NCBI RefSeq assembly: GCF_051020985.1
Contig: NC_135001.1
Coordinates: 12,579,896 to 12,643,895 of the forward strand
Reading direction: 5' to 3'
From: Nomia melanderi
Taxonomy: Eukaryota > Arthropoda > Insecta > Hymenoptera > Halictidae
DNA: 64,000 nt
Shown: in pieces, positions 23,586 through 35,900 of the stretch
Layout: every line of letters starts with the position of its first letter
How positions within the stretch are numbered: the first letter of the stretch is position 1
Translations under genes and position numbers: made by a program
The notes under the pieces: model-generated
Databases searched by the model: none
The model's input: the letters and a program-made list of their open reading frames with translations, nothing else
What the model was told of the DNA's origin: nothing

Positions 23586-26197
23586 GTTAATTTCGATAGA
23601 AAAGAATATTTGTTTGTAAGAAGTAAAGAATGTATTAAAAAATACTTCGGTGGTCATATTTTAAAAATTTGTAAAGATATCATATTTTTTTTAAGTAGAA
23701 CCTTACAACTCATACAAGTAGTAAAGAGTAAATCTTTTGAGTTTTCTTATGATAAACATTTTAGTTAAAATATAATTATTCGTGTATAGAGTAGAATTCG
23801 TTTTATAATACTCATCTATTATTGAGGTTCGAGTTTATTGGAGACAGTTTGCGATTGTAAAAATGAATATGGAAACGTGAACTAAAAACAGTTAATAGAG
23901 ATGCTGGTTTATCGTATTGCTTTGGACCGATTAGTTATCGTCAGGAAATACTACACGCCCTGACATCCGCCTTCACGGAGTATCGCTGTAGTACGTTACA
24001 TCGATGGAATTTCGTGTGTTGTGTGCACGGTCACCGGAAAATATTTTGTTAAAATTTTCATCGTGTTTTATGCATTTCCCCATTCGCGACACGCAGAAGC
24101 ATAGATTTCAATTTATTATTTCTCGTCTCCCTTTCTCTAACTATTGAAATTCATTTCGAGTATGTACGTTTTTTTTTATTTTTACTATATGTTGTTATAT
24201 TTTTGACAAAATGGTAACAGTAATTAATGATATTGTATATTTATTACGTTTCAATAGACGAAATTGTACTTTGAACCTTGTTACATGAAGAAATAGTTAC
24301 GTGTGTGATAAATATATTATATGCATGGTGAATTTGTAACTATTTTAGAAAAACCATATTTTTCAACCATGAAATTTAGTTCTCATATCTTTATTGAAAG
24401 AATATTTACATTTATCGAGTAAAATGAATACGAGAGATTACACACGTTACTAAAAAGAAACGTTACAATTTAGGTAGTATTTATCTTAATCAAGACGTAT
24501 AAGTATAAGTTTTAAATTACGAAACTGTTTGAAATTAAAAAAATAGGTTTTTTTAGATTGTTTAATGCAGACGGAAATTGAATATTTATGTTATTGTGAA
24601 CGTTCCTCTATATGGTCCAGAATCGAAATTCTACCCGGATCATATTTAAGCGAATAATAAATTTCAATTGTTTGTGGACAGCAAATAAATTTACAACGAC
24701 GACAGGTATTTCTCTCACAGCGAATTAATTGAGAGATCACGCTCGATGTTCGATACGCACAAAACGTGTATAAACAGAGGTTATAATACATTGTAAAGAA
24801 TTTACAGTCAAACTTGTGTCGATGCATCGTCAATGAAGGAAAACAGATAAATCTATTTGAATTTATAAATTTATTCGAACGGAATTATGTGATTTTATGT
24901 TTAACGTAATAGTTATTAAATTATTAATATTTCATCGTATTAAATATTAAATATTAATATTAACATTAATATTTAATCGTATAAAAGGAAATACAAATAA
25001 GAGATACAATGGCGATTAATGTGATAATTAACTACATATGTAACAAAGAAGTTCAGTCAACACGCTCTCTGAAATACAGGTTATTTTCAAAATGACTGTA
25101 CTACCAGAAAGGATGTTAATCTACAAAAAAAAATGACTCCAAAAAATATTGAATAACATCATCTCTTCAGTAACTTAATAATTTCCAAGAAAATTAAATG
25201 ACATGAAACAATATTATTCCGTATCTTCTATTTATTATTTTATGTAGAATCGTCTTTACTTAGTTTCAGCACTATTTCGGAAACCGACTGTCCAAGAATC
25301 AACTTCCAGTAGAAAATCCTAATTTCAGAGTCTTTGCTCGTTACGCAATTTTCATTTTTCTTGAACGGGTGCCACGAGTTTACGAATTCCTAGAACATTT
25401 TTTGTCGTCGTTAACATACGAAAAACGTAACTTGGAGGAAACGAGAACTTAGCGAACCGTCGAATCGAATTATTCCTATTTATTTTCCTGGGGAACGCGA
25501 GAACCCGACTTTCGTTTCTCAATTTCTCGAATTCCGGGCCGGGAATAAGATGGAAACAGGGTTTTCCTTTGACAATCCGGTTTCCCCTGAATCAATACAT
25601 TCGTGATCTCGAAGATTTAGCGAGATCGGCACAGCATTTGCCGGAGAAGGTACTTCATAACGGATTTTTCGCGAACCGGAAAATGTGGGATGGAAGACGT
25701 TGCAGTTGGGGTCGCAGCTTTTTCGTAAGGAATCTCCTTGACAGCATTTTTCGATGATGTGAGAAGAGCGAGGCTTCTCGAGCAGTCCTTTTAGAGATCC
25801 CCTTTATGACATAGCTGCTGCTATGTCCCGCAGGAATTTCATTTTGAACAACTTCTGTGAGAAATTGTCTTCGCCGAAACAAAATCTTGAGCAAGCAACG
25901 CGCTGTAGAACTTTTCCATTAGGCCACGAGTGTTTCTGTCGGTGCGCACGACCGGAGGCCGATTTGCCAAGTTGTACATTTGAATCGAAACATAATACAC
26001 TATATCAGGCATTGTTTTCTTTGTTTCTTTCCACAATTTTTTTCAACAATTCATTGACTCATTATAGAATATTTGTTTTTTTAGAGTTTGGTAAAATCAG
26101 GGTGACAATTGAAGAAAAATGACTTTATCTATCGCTTCTTTTTAATGAGATACTTATTTCTCTTTTGTGTCTTAAATTATTTTTATTAGATATTTCA
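23586..26197. other. AT-rich stretch, no gene recognised
   Basis: Unique AT-rich sequence follows the satellite. An AT palindrome-rich run (repeated ATTAATATT/AATATTTAAT) lies at about 24940-24982. GC-richer sequence with ORFs on both strands lies at 25480-25960 but shows no recognisable protein. Confidence 0.4.
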
Positions 26198-26801
26198 TTA
26201 ACACTAGATTTACGGACATTCATTGTAAAGTGTGTTCTATCGTTCTTAGAAAAATTGATATTTGTTCTTTTGTATCTTAGAAATTACAAGTTTAGAAGTA
26301 CTATACGTCTTTCACGTTAGTTCCATCGACCACCAAACTAAAAGTATTTACATAGGAGCGAGAGGACTTTTTCACTCGCGATGCTCGGGCAGCCTCACTT
26401 TCAACGCAAGGTCATTATCGGCGCGCGGCAATAACAAAGGACAGAAGCGAGACCGAATACGACGAAATGAAACGTAACTGTAGAAAAGAAAATTCTCTAT
26501 AATTCCGTGTTACTCCGTCGCATTCGATCTCGCTTCCGTCTTTTGTTATTATCTCGCGCCAATAGTGACCTTGCGTCGAAAACCGTAGCGGCCCAAACAT
26601 CGTGAGTGGAAAAGTGCCTTTGCCCCTGTGCACTTTTAGCTTGCCGACAGATGAAACTAACGTAAGAGCTGCACTGTACACTATTAGGATATTGTATATT
26701 GGCATAACTGCATCACTCAATATTGATCCAAACATTCATCAAATAATGTTTATAAAATTCAATATGTGTCAAATTGACTCGTTCCGTAGATCTAGTGTTA
26801 A
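26198..26801 (+). mobile_element. TTAA-bounded MITE (family A) with a large insertion
   Basis: Left end TTAA then CACTAGATTTACGGA; right end on the opposite strand TTAA then CACTAGATCTACGGA, 14 of 15 matching. Flanking TTAA is the piggyBac-type target signature. The simple family member at 56657 is 182 bp. This copy is 604 bp because about 400 bp of inverted-repeat sequence interrupts it after GAAATTACAAGTTTAG. Homology to the sister copies resumes with GCATAACTGCATCA at about 26702. It has no coding capacity. Confidence 0.88.
26292..26690. repeat. Long inverted repeat (foldback), about 185-bp arms
   Basis: The left arm (about 26292-26477) is matched in inverted orientation by the right arm (about 26503-26690), with a short AT-rich loop. 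Matches include CACGTTAGTT with AACTAACGT, CAACGCAAGGTCA with TGACCTTGCGTCG, and AACAAAGGACAGAAGCGAGA with TCTCGCTTCCGTCTTTTGTT. It is imperfect but pairs along its whole length. It sits inside the family A MITE and is absent from other copies, so it is either a nested foldback element or an inverted duplication. Transcribed, it would form a long hairpin. Confidence 0.85.
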
Positions 26802-27656
26802 AAAATATTGATATTTGTATCTACAGTGACTGAAACGATATGAACCGATACGAAAATATTTTTCAAACGTGCGCAGTCATAGACCGAAAATTCCAAAACA
26901 ATCACGTATTTTCTATAAACCTGCGACAATAACTAGATTCGGACGTATAGATCTTCAAAAACGAAACAGATAAATTTCAATAATTCTAAAAATCATTACG
27001 TTAAGAGCTCCACAACAGCATTTTATATACTTGTCGTATCTAAGTCTAAATTCCGTGAGACAAAAAAACGCTTTTACCTAAATCAGAAGAAATTCAGATG
27101 CGTGGTCACAGAAGTTCTACAAATTGTTTACCATGATCGGTCGTAAGCTCGCTTACAAAAACGGAGAAAGTCAAATGGTTTTCGCTCAGCATTGAGGTAA
27201 CCGAGGATAAGTGCGCATCTAGCGGCAATATAATTGCAAAAGAAAGAGGCTGGCGCGCGACACGTCCTCCGCGAACAGGTGTACGTGTTGCAGCGTGCTG
27301 CGATACACCGAGGTGCATTATGTTCGCGGTTCCTAGTTCGAGGACACTCGAGGCCAGGTGCAGGTTGAAGGTTTTGAAAGAGGCCCTGTAGCCACGTACA
27401 ACGAGGCCTCTGTTGCAATTGCGCCCGAGGTTGCGATGTAGGTCGGCCCTCTTAATAGAGCAAAGAGACGGCCAAGAGGAAAAGTAGGTGGGATGAAGTA
27501 AGATTAATTAAGGCGACGCTTAAATCCATTGCAGTTCCTTTTTTTTAAAGGTCCATCGTTATTCTTCTGGATTCGCTTTATCCTTTCCCGAATGCGCGAT
27601 CTTACGCTCTCGTTTTAAAGGAAAACGTTCCCTTCGCGTTTAGATTCGTTTCTGCA
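26802..27656. other. Non-coding stretch, no gene recognised
   Basis: A GC-rich patch lies at 27200-27450 with Cys/Arg-rich ORFs on the minus strand that resemble no known protein. Nothing else is supported. Confidence 0.4.
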
Positions 27657-27713
27657 TGAACCCCTTGTCCTATAATGACGAGTGAGACTTCCGATAGAGG
27701 TTTCCAGGTTAAT
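27657..27713. mobile_element. Fragment related to the 4969 MITE
   Basis: TGAA then CCCCTTGTCCTATAATGACG closely matches the left end of the element at 4969. No partner end is visible; the sequence runs directly into another element at 27714. Confidence 0.4.
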
Positions 27714-27893
27714 TTAACACTAGGTTCACGGAACGGTTCAATTGGAGGCATATTGAATTTTTATTTTATTTAGTAAATGTTTACGTCGATTTTCATGCGA
27801 TTACATGAATACGTTCCTAATTGTCTATTTTTAAATCCATGCTTCCCAAGATCTAAATAAACGAACATCATTTTTTTGGGGAACAATACAATA
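27714..27893 (-). mobile_element. Family A MITE, inverted, one end lost
   Basis: It begins TTAACACTAGGTTCACGGAACG, the reverse complement of the right end of the copy at 56657. It then follows that copy in inverted orientation (CATATTGAATTTT, GTCTATTTTTAAA, CCAAGATCTAAA) to about 27893. The other TTAA end is eroded or truncated. Confidence 0.7.
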
Positions 27894-28007
27894 AGCTGCG
27901 CTCGAAAAATGTAAATATTTATGTCATATATTTACAACACAAATGATATAATATCATTAATATTTCTTGTGTAATGTACTGAGGACGCGGGCAGTCAGAA
28001 AATTAAA

Positions 28008-28257
28008 TTAACACTAAACGTACCGGTAGTTTGTTTGTACTTATTCTTACTGTAACTAGTCAAATAGTTGTTTACAAAATAAACGTAAACAAGATAGATG
28101 AAAAATGTTTTTTTATTGTAAACAGAAACAGAAGGAAAAACAAAAATTTGTAAACCGATTAATCGGGCAATACAGGAATTGATATAAAGTTAAATTAACG
28201 AAAGAAAGCGTCGAATTTTAAATCAAATTTTAAAATCGGTCATTTGTCTGGTCGTGG
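28008..28257 (+). mobile_element. Family B TTAA MITE, right end eroded
   Basis: It starts TTAA then CACTAAACGTACCGGTAG. The body (TACTTATTCTTACTGTAACT, GTCAAATAGTTG, AAATAAACGTAAAC, ATTGATATAAAGTTAAAT) aligns along its length with the copy at 54773. Similarity ends near the GGTCGTG before 28257, and the last bases with the second TTAA are not present. Confidence 0.72.
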
Positions 28258-31200
28258 AAAATGAAGAACCGTATCTGGGTAATCTAATCAAAAGATTCTG
28301 CTCGATAACGGTAAAGATTCCACATTATTAGCCAGCGTTGAGCACTAATATAAAGTGAACACTATAGCATCGCGTCCCGTGGAGTCATAAAAATACAAAA
28401 AGTCGTTTCAAGCATCGCGGAGACAAATTGTTGGCTCCGCGGAATCAGAACAGTACCGTCTGTTGTCACGGATGGTCTTTCCATTCGCATCGCGCGCAGA
28501 TAAAGCGACATCGCGATATCCGGCTGAACGAACGAACAATTTTCATTTTAATTGCGTTCGTAGCTGGAAGGAAGCCTTCGCGTGGAAACGACGCCGGTTT
28601 CGTCCGATACGGAAACGGCGGAACGTTTTCGGTTTTGTGACGCGACGGCTCAAGGGACGGAGTTAATAAATCATTCGGCCCGCGCGTGGTACAAGCCACG
28701 ACAGAGGGAAGGAAGAGCGGAATTTATCGCGTCCTAGCATCGTTCTCGGAAAGTCAAATGATGGAGATTCGCGTGTATCTTTCGCGGACGTAGACAAGTT
28801 ATGTATGTGCCCCGAAACGCTCGGTTATAACCCGGACCTGACTGTATTTTCCTTTCGTAAACGGGAAACGAAAAGAATTGTAGAAATTAAAACGAATTGT
28901 CCATTGAACGTCGCCTGTCAACCTCCGTGTCGTTGATAAATTGCGATGAAGTGGACTGTGTTTGATACTGGTGTTTCTTCGAAGCTCCTTGGGTATTTGC
29001 ATGGCTCGGAATAATAGTGAACTAACTATAGTACTATCTCTGAGGTCTCGAGAAAAACAGGTTTTGTAAAATGTTCTTGGATTAATTGAATTATAATAAT
29101 ATTACAATGTTAGTAATATTATTAAGTATTATTCATTTTTAATATTGGTATTTAACACTTTGTACTCTAGTAAATTATAATTAATTGTTAATATTAGTAG
29201 TATCATTGTAGTATATGTAGTAAATATTATTAATTGTTAATATTATTATTTAATTAATCCAAGTATATCTCACAAAAGCTTTCTTTTTCTGGAGAACTCG
29301 GAGTAATGTTTTTTTAGCGTATGACGTTTTGGGGATGTAGGAATGTTTGTCAATTGTTTTGACATATTCTTGTTATTCGGATGTTGTGAATATTGAAATC
29401 AGATTAGAAAAGAATTCTCAAAGTAAGTAAGGTGTTTATTTATTTGTGTTGAGTTTCATTGAAATTAAGTCTACTTGGGGTCCTCTTGATGAACACAAAA
29501 ATGTTGAAGATGTTTTGTTCTCATCTAGACTTTAATAAAATCAACAAAACTTCATTCAGTCTCCAATTCATAGAAACCAACGGCGAAAAGAATAAGTCTC
29601 TTCGAAATCAGCATAAATCTCTTCAGGCCAATCACAATTTGACTAAACGTCGTTAATCTTTAAATACGGAGGTGAATTTAACCTTTAAGTATGGAAGTTT
29701 GAAAAACTACCGATCAATATTAAATATTCTCGTCTGTAGCAACTAATAGACAAGTTTATTGTTTTTATGTGTATTTACTTATTTAAATATCCCTATATAG
29801 CAGTAGTATCAACTATATAACGAACATTTCACTGGTTTCAAAATTCACGATATTTTATATAGAGGTTCGTGAGACAGCACGTCCGGCATAAAGCTTAAAC
29901 GATCTGCTATTTCAGAGACGTTCTACCGCGGACGTCTTCCTCGAAATCGATGCATTATAAATTAAAATGTACAAAGTAAACACTCGGGGCGCGCATTAAA
30001 AAAAATGATGCGCCGAGCAATCAGACAAACTTGGAGTTTCTTTCACGACGAGAGTTTCATGGATCCCCCTTTCTGCGCAGGTATGATGGCTAGCATCCAT
30101 CTTTGAACGTGTTTATCTTGGCAGTGGTGGTTGTGTGTCTTATTTTCACCCGAAAAGTTCGACCTCCCGTGCCAAGACCCACGAACGGAAATCGTTTTCC
30201 ACCTTTTCCCTCCCCCAGCGAACCGCCTGGAACGGGGGATGTTTTCACGGAAATCGTTTCCACGGTCGGTAAAGCGATAACGGTGCCAAGCATTAAGGAT
30301 CTCTGGGTATTTCAATCGGCCTTGAAATTTCGATCATCGTTTCCCCACCCGCGGAAAAATCGAGAGATTCGCTGGGGCTGATGTTTATTTAATCACAGCG
30401 TCATTATCGACGGGACACGAATTAACGCGCGATGTTTTTTTTCCCCCAGAAGGAAACGTCTCACTTAGACTACTTGCTAGGGAATTGCGTAAAATTGACC
30501 AATCTGTATTTGTATCTTTTCTTTTTTAAACAAATTACAAGAGTTGTGTTCGCTTACACTTATATTAATTTATATGTCAGATATTTTTGATTTTAGATCT
30601 ATATTATTCACATTCTATCTATTTATCTTCTTTATAATCTCTTCGAATTAAATTTATAATACACGCCAATGTCGATAGAAAAGTTAATATGCTAGGAGAA
30701 TATTACACGCGACTTTGTTCATACCATTTTCTATTATATTGCGATAAATACTATAATAAGAATGATAAATGTCGAATTCTTAAACATCACCAGAGAAACG
30801 ATTTTCCAAAAAATTATGTAAATTGGAGGATGTTTTTAGATTCTCTTAGGACCAATCCATTTTCGAGTTACACCGTTTCCTCGTGTGTAAGTTTCTATAT
30901 ATGTGGATATGCCCTGTTACTACAACTACCGATCTCTTTCTCTGCTCCTCTCTTTCTTTCTCTCATTAACCGAGGATATTACTAAAACTTGGTCCTTCTT
31001 CGAGAAGTAACATTGATCGCGGTCACGGCAACGCGAGTAATAGCGAAAGAGACTAACCAGTGAAAAGCGAGAAAGTGATAAGTCGGCCGGACGAAGCGAG
31101 AAATATTGTTCCGAACACGCTGGGCACTTTTGTCTTTGACGTTATTGTTATTGACGGAAACGACTCTCGGTAATTAGAGGATCCGAACAAAGAAATACGG

Positions 31201-31258
31201 GACAGAAAAACCGTGTACTTTATAAATGCTTTAAATAGACACTTTGTATAATGCACTT
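28258..31258. other. Non-coding stretch with GC patches and an AT repeat run
   Basis: CpG-rich patches lie at 28430-28780 and 30080-30380. An AT-rich run of diverged TTAATATTA-like units occurs at 29085-29260. ORFs overlap on both strands and none has a recognisable domain. Confidence 0.4.
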
Positions 31259-31483
31259 TTGATACTAAAACTACCGGACGGGTCAAATTGACCAACTTCA
31301 GAGTTCTTATTTTGCAAGTTTTTAAATTACTTAGGCGTGTTTGTGAAAGATTTTCAATGAAATTTGTGTATTTGTACAGATATAAGACCGGCAGACCTTT
31401 CGCGTCTCAAGAAACGTATTATTCTAATTTTTATAAAAAATTGGAAATTAGTCACTCTAATTCCTGGGTAGCTTTAGCATTAA
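31259..31483. mobile_element. Family C TTAA MITE, 225 bp
   Basis: The left end TTGA then TACTAAAACTACC (TTGA as a decayed TTAA) matches the opposite-strand right end TTAA then TGCTAAAGCTACC, about 11 of 13. The termini match the 112-bp copy nested at 50144. Confidence 0.62.
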
Positions 31484-32137
31484 TCCTTAGCATCGATAGA
31501 ACCTTCAATTACAATAAATTATTACCGATAAGAAAACTTCTGGTGACTAAAAGAAAATTAATAAACACACCAATTAAGCTATAGAGAAGAATACAATTTA
31601 ATTTAAAAAATCATTGGTGACCTAGAAATCTTCGAAAGGTCTTCATTTCGAGAGTAGCACAAGTATCAGGCGATGCAATATTCAAAATCATCCGATTTTT
31701 TCCAATAAAAATTGTTTAAGTATCATCATTATATTAATCACGCATCAGCCCAGTTATTTGGACAAACTATATCATACTTCACAAAATTTTCACGGGCTTT
31801 ATAAATTCCAAAATTGTATATACTGACGAAAATCTGTAAGTCATCTCTCGCTAACAAGTTCGAAAATTCTAAGAATATGTTCGTTCACAAGTGGAATCGA
31901 ATATATATGCGGAACACCGGAAACGGAGGTTCGCACGTGCAACACAAAAGGTATGACAAATAACAAGGACCGAATGGTGTTAGTTGATCCCACGGGGGTT
32001 TACCGCGGGTTACTTGCTCTCCCCGGCCTAATAGTGATCAAAACGTGATCACAGCATTACGCAACGTGCAACGAACCTACCATTGATACTACCCTCTGGA
32101 CAAGGGGTTGCGAAACGCGAATAAAAATCGATCCATC

Positions 32138-32638
32138 GGTCCCATCTTCTTTCCCTTTCTGCCTTATTGACAACTATCTCTTTCCTCTCCCTCCTTTTCA
32201 CGTTTCTCTTTTTTCTTCTCTTCTGTTCCGTTCTAACTTCTTTCCTTGTTTCTCTTTTTCTTTCTCTTCTTTGTTACTCTTTTCTCTCGTTCCTTTCATT
32301 TTTCTTTTCTCCTCTTGTCCACTCTTGTTTTCCTTTTCTCTTTCATTCTCTTACTTTCACTTCTTTCTTTTTTCTGTTTTACTCTTCCTTATTCCTCTTA
32401 CTTTCACTTCTTTTCTTCCCCTTCCTTTACTTTTACTTTCCTTTGTCTCTTTTGCCTCTTTTTTCTCTTCATTTTTCTTACTTTCGTTTCTTTCGTGTAT
32501 TCCTTCCTCTTTTTTCTTCTGCACTTCTCTTATTTTCTCTTCTCTCTTTTCACACACATACGCACATATACTTGCTCTCTATGTCTCCCTTTGCCTCTCT
32601 TTGTCTTCCTCTTTCCCTCCCTGTCCCTTTTATCCTCG
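32138..32638 (+). repeat. Long polypyrimidine tract
   Basis: About 500 bases of almost pure C/T on the plus strand (purine-only on the minus strand), with short repeats such as CTTACTTTCACTTCTTTTCTT. All three plus frames stay open and give Phe/Leu/Ser-rich hydrophobic strings, the longest 202 codons, as expected from T/C composition rather than coding. Such tracts can form triplex (H-DNA). Confidence 0.9.
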
Positions 32639-32883
32639 GACCCATCACAATAATTCCATTGTTTCTGGCAATTAAGCGACAGGAGACGCGAGTCAAAGAG
32701 TCCTGTGGTAGGAAAGGGGACGGTTCGGTCTGGGTTAGAGGGGTAGGACAACCCGAAGGACTTGGTGCAAAGTAGTTTCGTGTCCAGGACACGGGATCGC
32801 GTCTCTCGATCGAGACATGTGATTGGCCGCTATTGTGCCACCGGTGATCTCCATGATTCTGAACAAAGGAGACCCCGTCGGTC

Positions 32884-32925
32884 GGTTGGCTGTCATGGTG
32901 CACTCACTGTACACCACAGCCAACC
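32884..32925. other. Short strong hairpin
   Basis: GGTTGGCTGT (32884-32893) pairs perfectly with ACAGCCAACC (32916-32925). After a three-base bulge GGTG (32897-32900) pairs with CACC (32912-32915), leaving an 11-base loop. The stem does not extend clearly beyond the 10-bp block, so it is short for a microRNA precursor. Function unknown. Confidence 0.5.
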
Positions 32926-35900
32926 TTGCGCTGCCTTCCGGTTTGTTTGAGTTATCAAGCGACAGGATACACTGCAGGACAAACATTTGAAAATTGACTA
33001 GATTTTCCATGAGGCCTTACTTTGTACTCGATTTTTGTTTCCTTCCTGTGAGTTTTATTCCCTATTTATTTATTTCTGAGTTTGCATCGCTGTACGTTTG
33101 CATCGAAGATATTTTAACTAACATTGAAGACCTCAAGCCGTGTATACAAGAGAAATAGACGGTTATTAAACGGAAAATAATTAAAAAATATGTAAATCTC
33201 TTTCCAAAAGAATGTTAGAGGTTGTAAAAAGCAAAGGTGTTAGAACACATTATTAGTAAAAGATAGTAACGAAATTTGTATTTCGGTTGTCCATAAAAAG
33301 TAGCCTGTCTTATAGTTTTGATGCGAGTCATCAGAAGTATTTCTATGATTGTACATATATTCGAAGAACTGTAAACCCAATACTTCCCAGAAGAATTAAC
33401 AATTCACTAGCAGGAGAAGCAAATTCCTTCCTACAGTACCAATACGTACAATTTTACAGGGTGTCTTATAATTCTGTCGCGGAGCGTATATAATATATAG
33501 TATGTTATAGTTCAAAGTACAAAATTCCAGTAAATACACTTCATCTAAAATATAGTCCAATAACAACATTTTATTGTAAAGTCGTCGATGAAGATGAAAT
33601 TTGACAAGTAAAAAAGCAGAACTCCATGATCAGTTCGAGTACACTCGACTGCTGCAGGTCCCATCGAATGGAGCGCACCATGCTACAAAGTACTCGAAGA
33701 CATTGGGATTCCAATGGGAACCAGGATCGATACCATGTCCTGTCTTACGACAGACAATGCCGGAAAAGAAGGCAAGATACGAGATATAAGGAGACACGAT
33801 ATCCTATCGATTTCCTGCTACCTTTCCGAGAGGATTGACCCTTCACAGGTCTATGGATTATTTTTCTAACGAGTCGCTCAATGGGAAAGGAGCTTATTTA
33901 AAGATCCTCTCTCGAACTTGTCGAGCCAGATATCATTTGAACATTCTATCAAGGACCTAGTCTCTCGAGGACATGCGTTCTCCGAAAAGGATAAAGCTGT
34001 CGGCATTCTTCAGTTGGGCATTAGAATACAGCAAAATACTGCGACAGCGCTGAGACGCGAGCTCATCATTTTATGACTGACGCTAATGAACAACTCGGGG
34101 TTGACATCTTCAGGATTTAATTAATAAATATTACTGTCGTGAAATGCTGAATATAATGTGCAAGAGTTTTGGTCATTTTGGAATTGTTAATGGGGTGTAT
34201 TATGTTACCACTAAACGACCGGTCGAACGATCAATTTAAAAATTTCATTGAAAATTCTGCGTTTTCGTTCGTCCATTTAACTTTATATCCATTCCTATAT
34301 TATCCGATTAATCAGTCCATTAATTTTTGTCTTTTCTTCCGTTTCTGTTGCCACTGAGAAAAGTTTATTGTCTAACTTGTTTACCTTTAGTTTGTAACCA
34401 ATTATTTGATTGATTAAAAATTTTAATTACAAATAAAATAAATATAATTTTTTATAAAATGTATGCTTAGAAGAATATTAGTTGAATATAATGTAGTATT
34501 TAGTATTATATTATATACTGTAATAATATAGATATTAATAATGACATGTAATATTTGTGCTATGGAATGAAAGAGTTTCGAAGATTTGAAGATCAAGACG
34601 ATTTTTTGAAAGTATGCAATTGTATAATAGCAAATATTGAAAAAGGAAAAAGAGAACTTTCTGATCAACTTAGTACATTAAAATTTTCACTTGAAAATGC
34701 ACAAATGAATAAGCCAAGTATCTTCCATTCAGAATTATTTAGCTATTCTAGATTGACGTTCGGATAGGTGACACCTTGTATTATTGCAGGAGAGGAACAA
34801 ACAGTCCGAAAGCCGGTGTCCTTAAGCACTGGTTTATTATTTGCTAGCCCTTGTAAATTGTAACTCTCTGGTAACAGGACATTGCATGTAGACTAGACAA
34901 TGAGTCAGTCGTCGCAGACAGATTTCTAGGAATCCCCGAACGATGGAAACCTTCCCCACTGCGAACAAGGCAAGGCGCAGGAAGACATACTCTATTGCAC
35001 TTACACAAGGAGGTGGCCAATAAAATGGCATCACTCAATGTAAATACCTGTAATTTAGACTTGTCTAAAGTGTCCGAAGTATTTAAATATTCAGTGGGTT
35101 GTAATGTAAGTAAATTCGGTTATATTCAATATTACATTCATTGACAATAAAGTACCAGTAGCGGCGCTAGATTTAAATCGTAAGCCAGTATTTTTTTTAA
35201 AGAAGATTGAAGATAAATTTCACTTTGTTAAATGGTACTTCATTAAAGTGTGCCTATTTTGTCCAATTACTTAATAAATTTTCAATAGATAAAAAAATAT
35301 AATTTTGTGAAATTATTATAACTTTATTTTTAAAAAATTTGAGAATTTGGAAGTTTGAAAATTTGGAAATTTGGTCAAAAATTATGTCATATTTAAAGAT
35401 ATTTGAAAAGTTAGAAATAAGAAAAAAATAAAAATATTCTTATTTACTTAGAACGGGATTTGATGGAAAAATGTTTAAATCTCTCGATTAATTAAACTTG
35501 TTCGTACACGCCGATGGCTTAATTCGATAATTCTATCGATTCCTATGACACGCCGACGCCACGATCAAAGAAACAGGGATTCCTGATTGAGTTTCTTCGT
35601 CGCTGCGGCGATCGACGATTGCCTCGTTAAGTTAATGGACACATTAAATGTTAACGTAATTGTCAGTATTCATTTCGCAATAATCGTATCGCGATGCCAT
35701 CAAGGTGGCACTCTATCAATTAGTTTCCAATTTTCACGCGAAATCGTCTCCTAAATCAGAAATTTTCGTTGTCGCCGTCTCGTTCACTCTTTTCGTTTTG
35801 CAATTAATAATCGAGAAACCAGTGTAACGAAATGTATCAGCCTGGATGTTTTACGAGATCGCATCAGCTTGAATCGTGATGATGTTGATGCCTTTTATGT

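Noticed and set aside
32167..32775. 202-codon plus-strand ORF and overlapping hydrophobic ORFs, which could pass for membrane proteins
   Set aside because: All frames of a C/T-only tract are open and give Phe, Leu, Ser and Pro. This is composition, not coding.
33600..34070. Possible third relic of the 185-bp satellite
   Set aside because: AATGGGAACC and AATGGGAAAGG recur about 167 bp apart, but the other motifs of the monomer do not follow in order.
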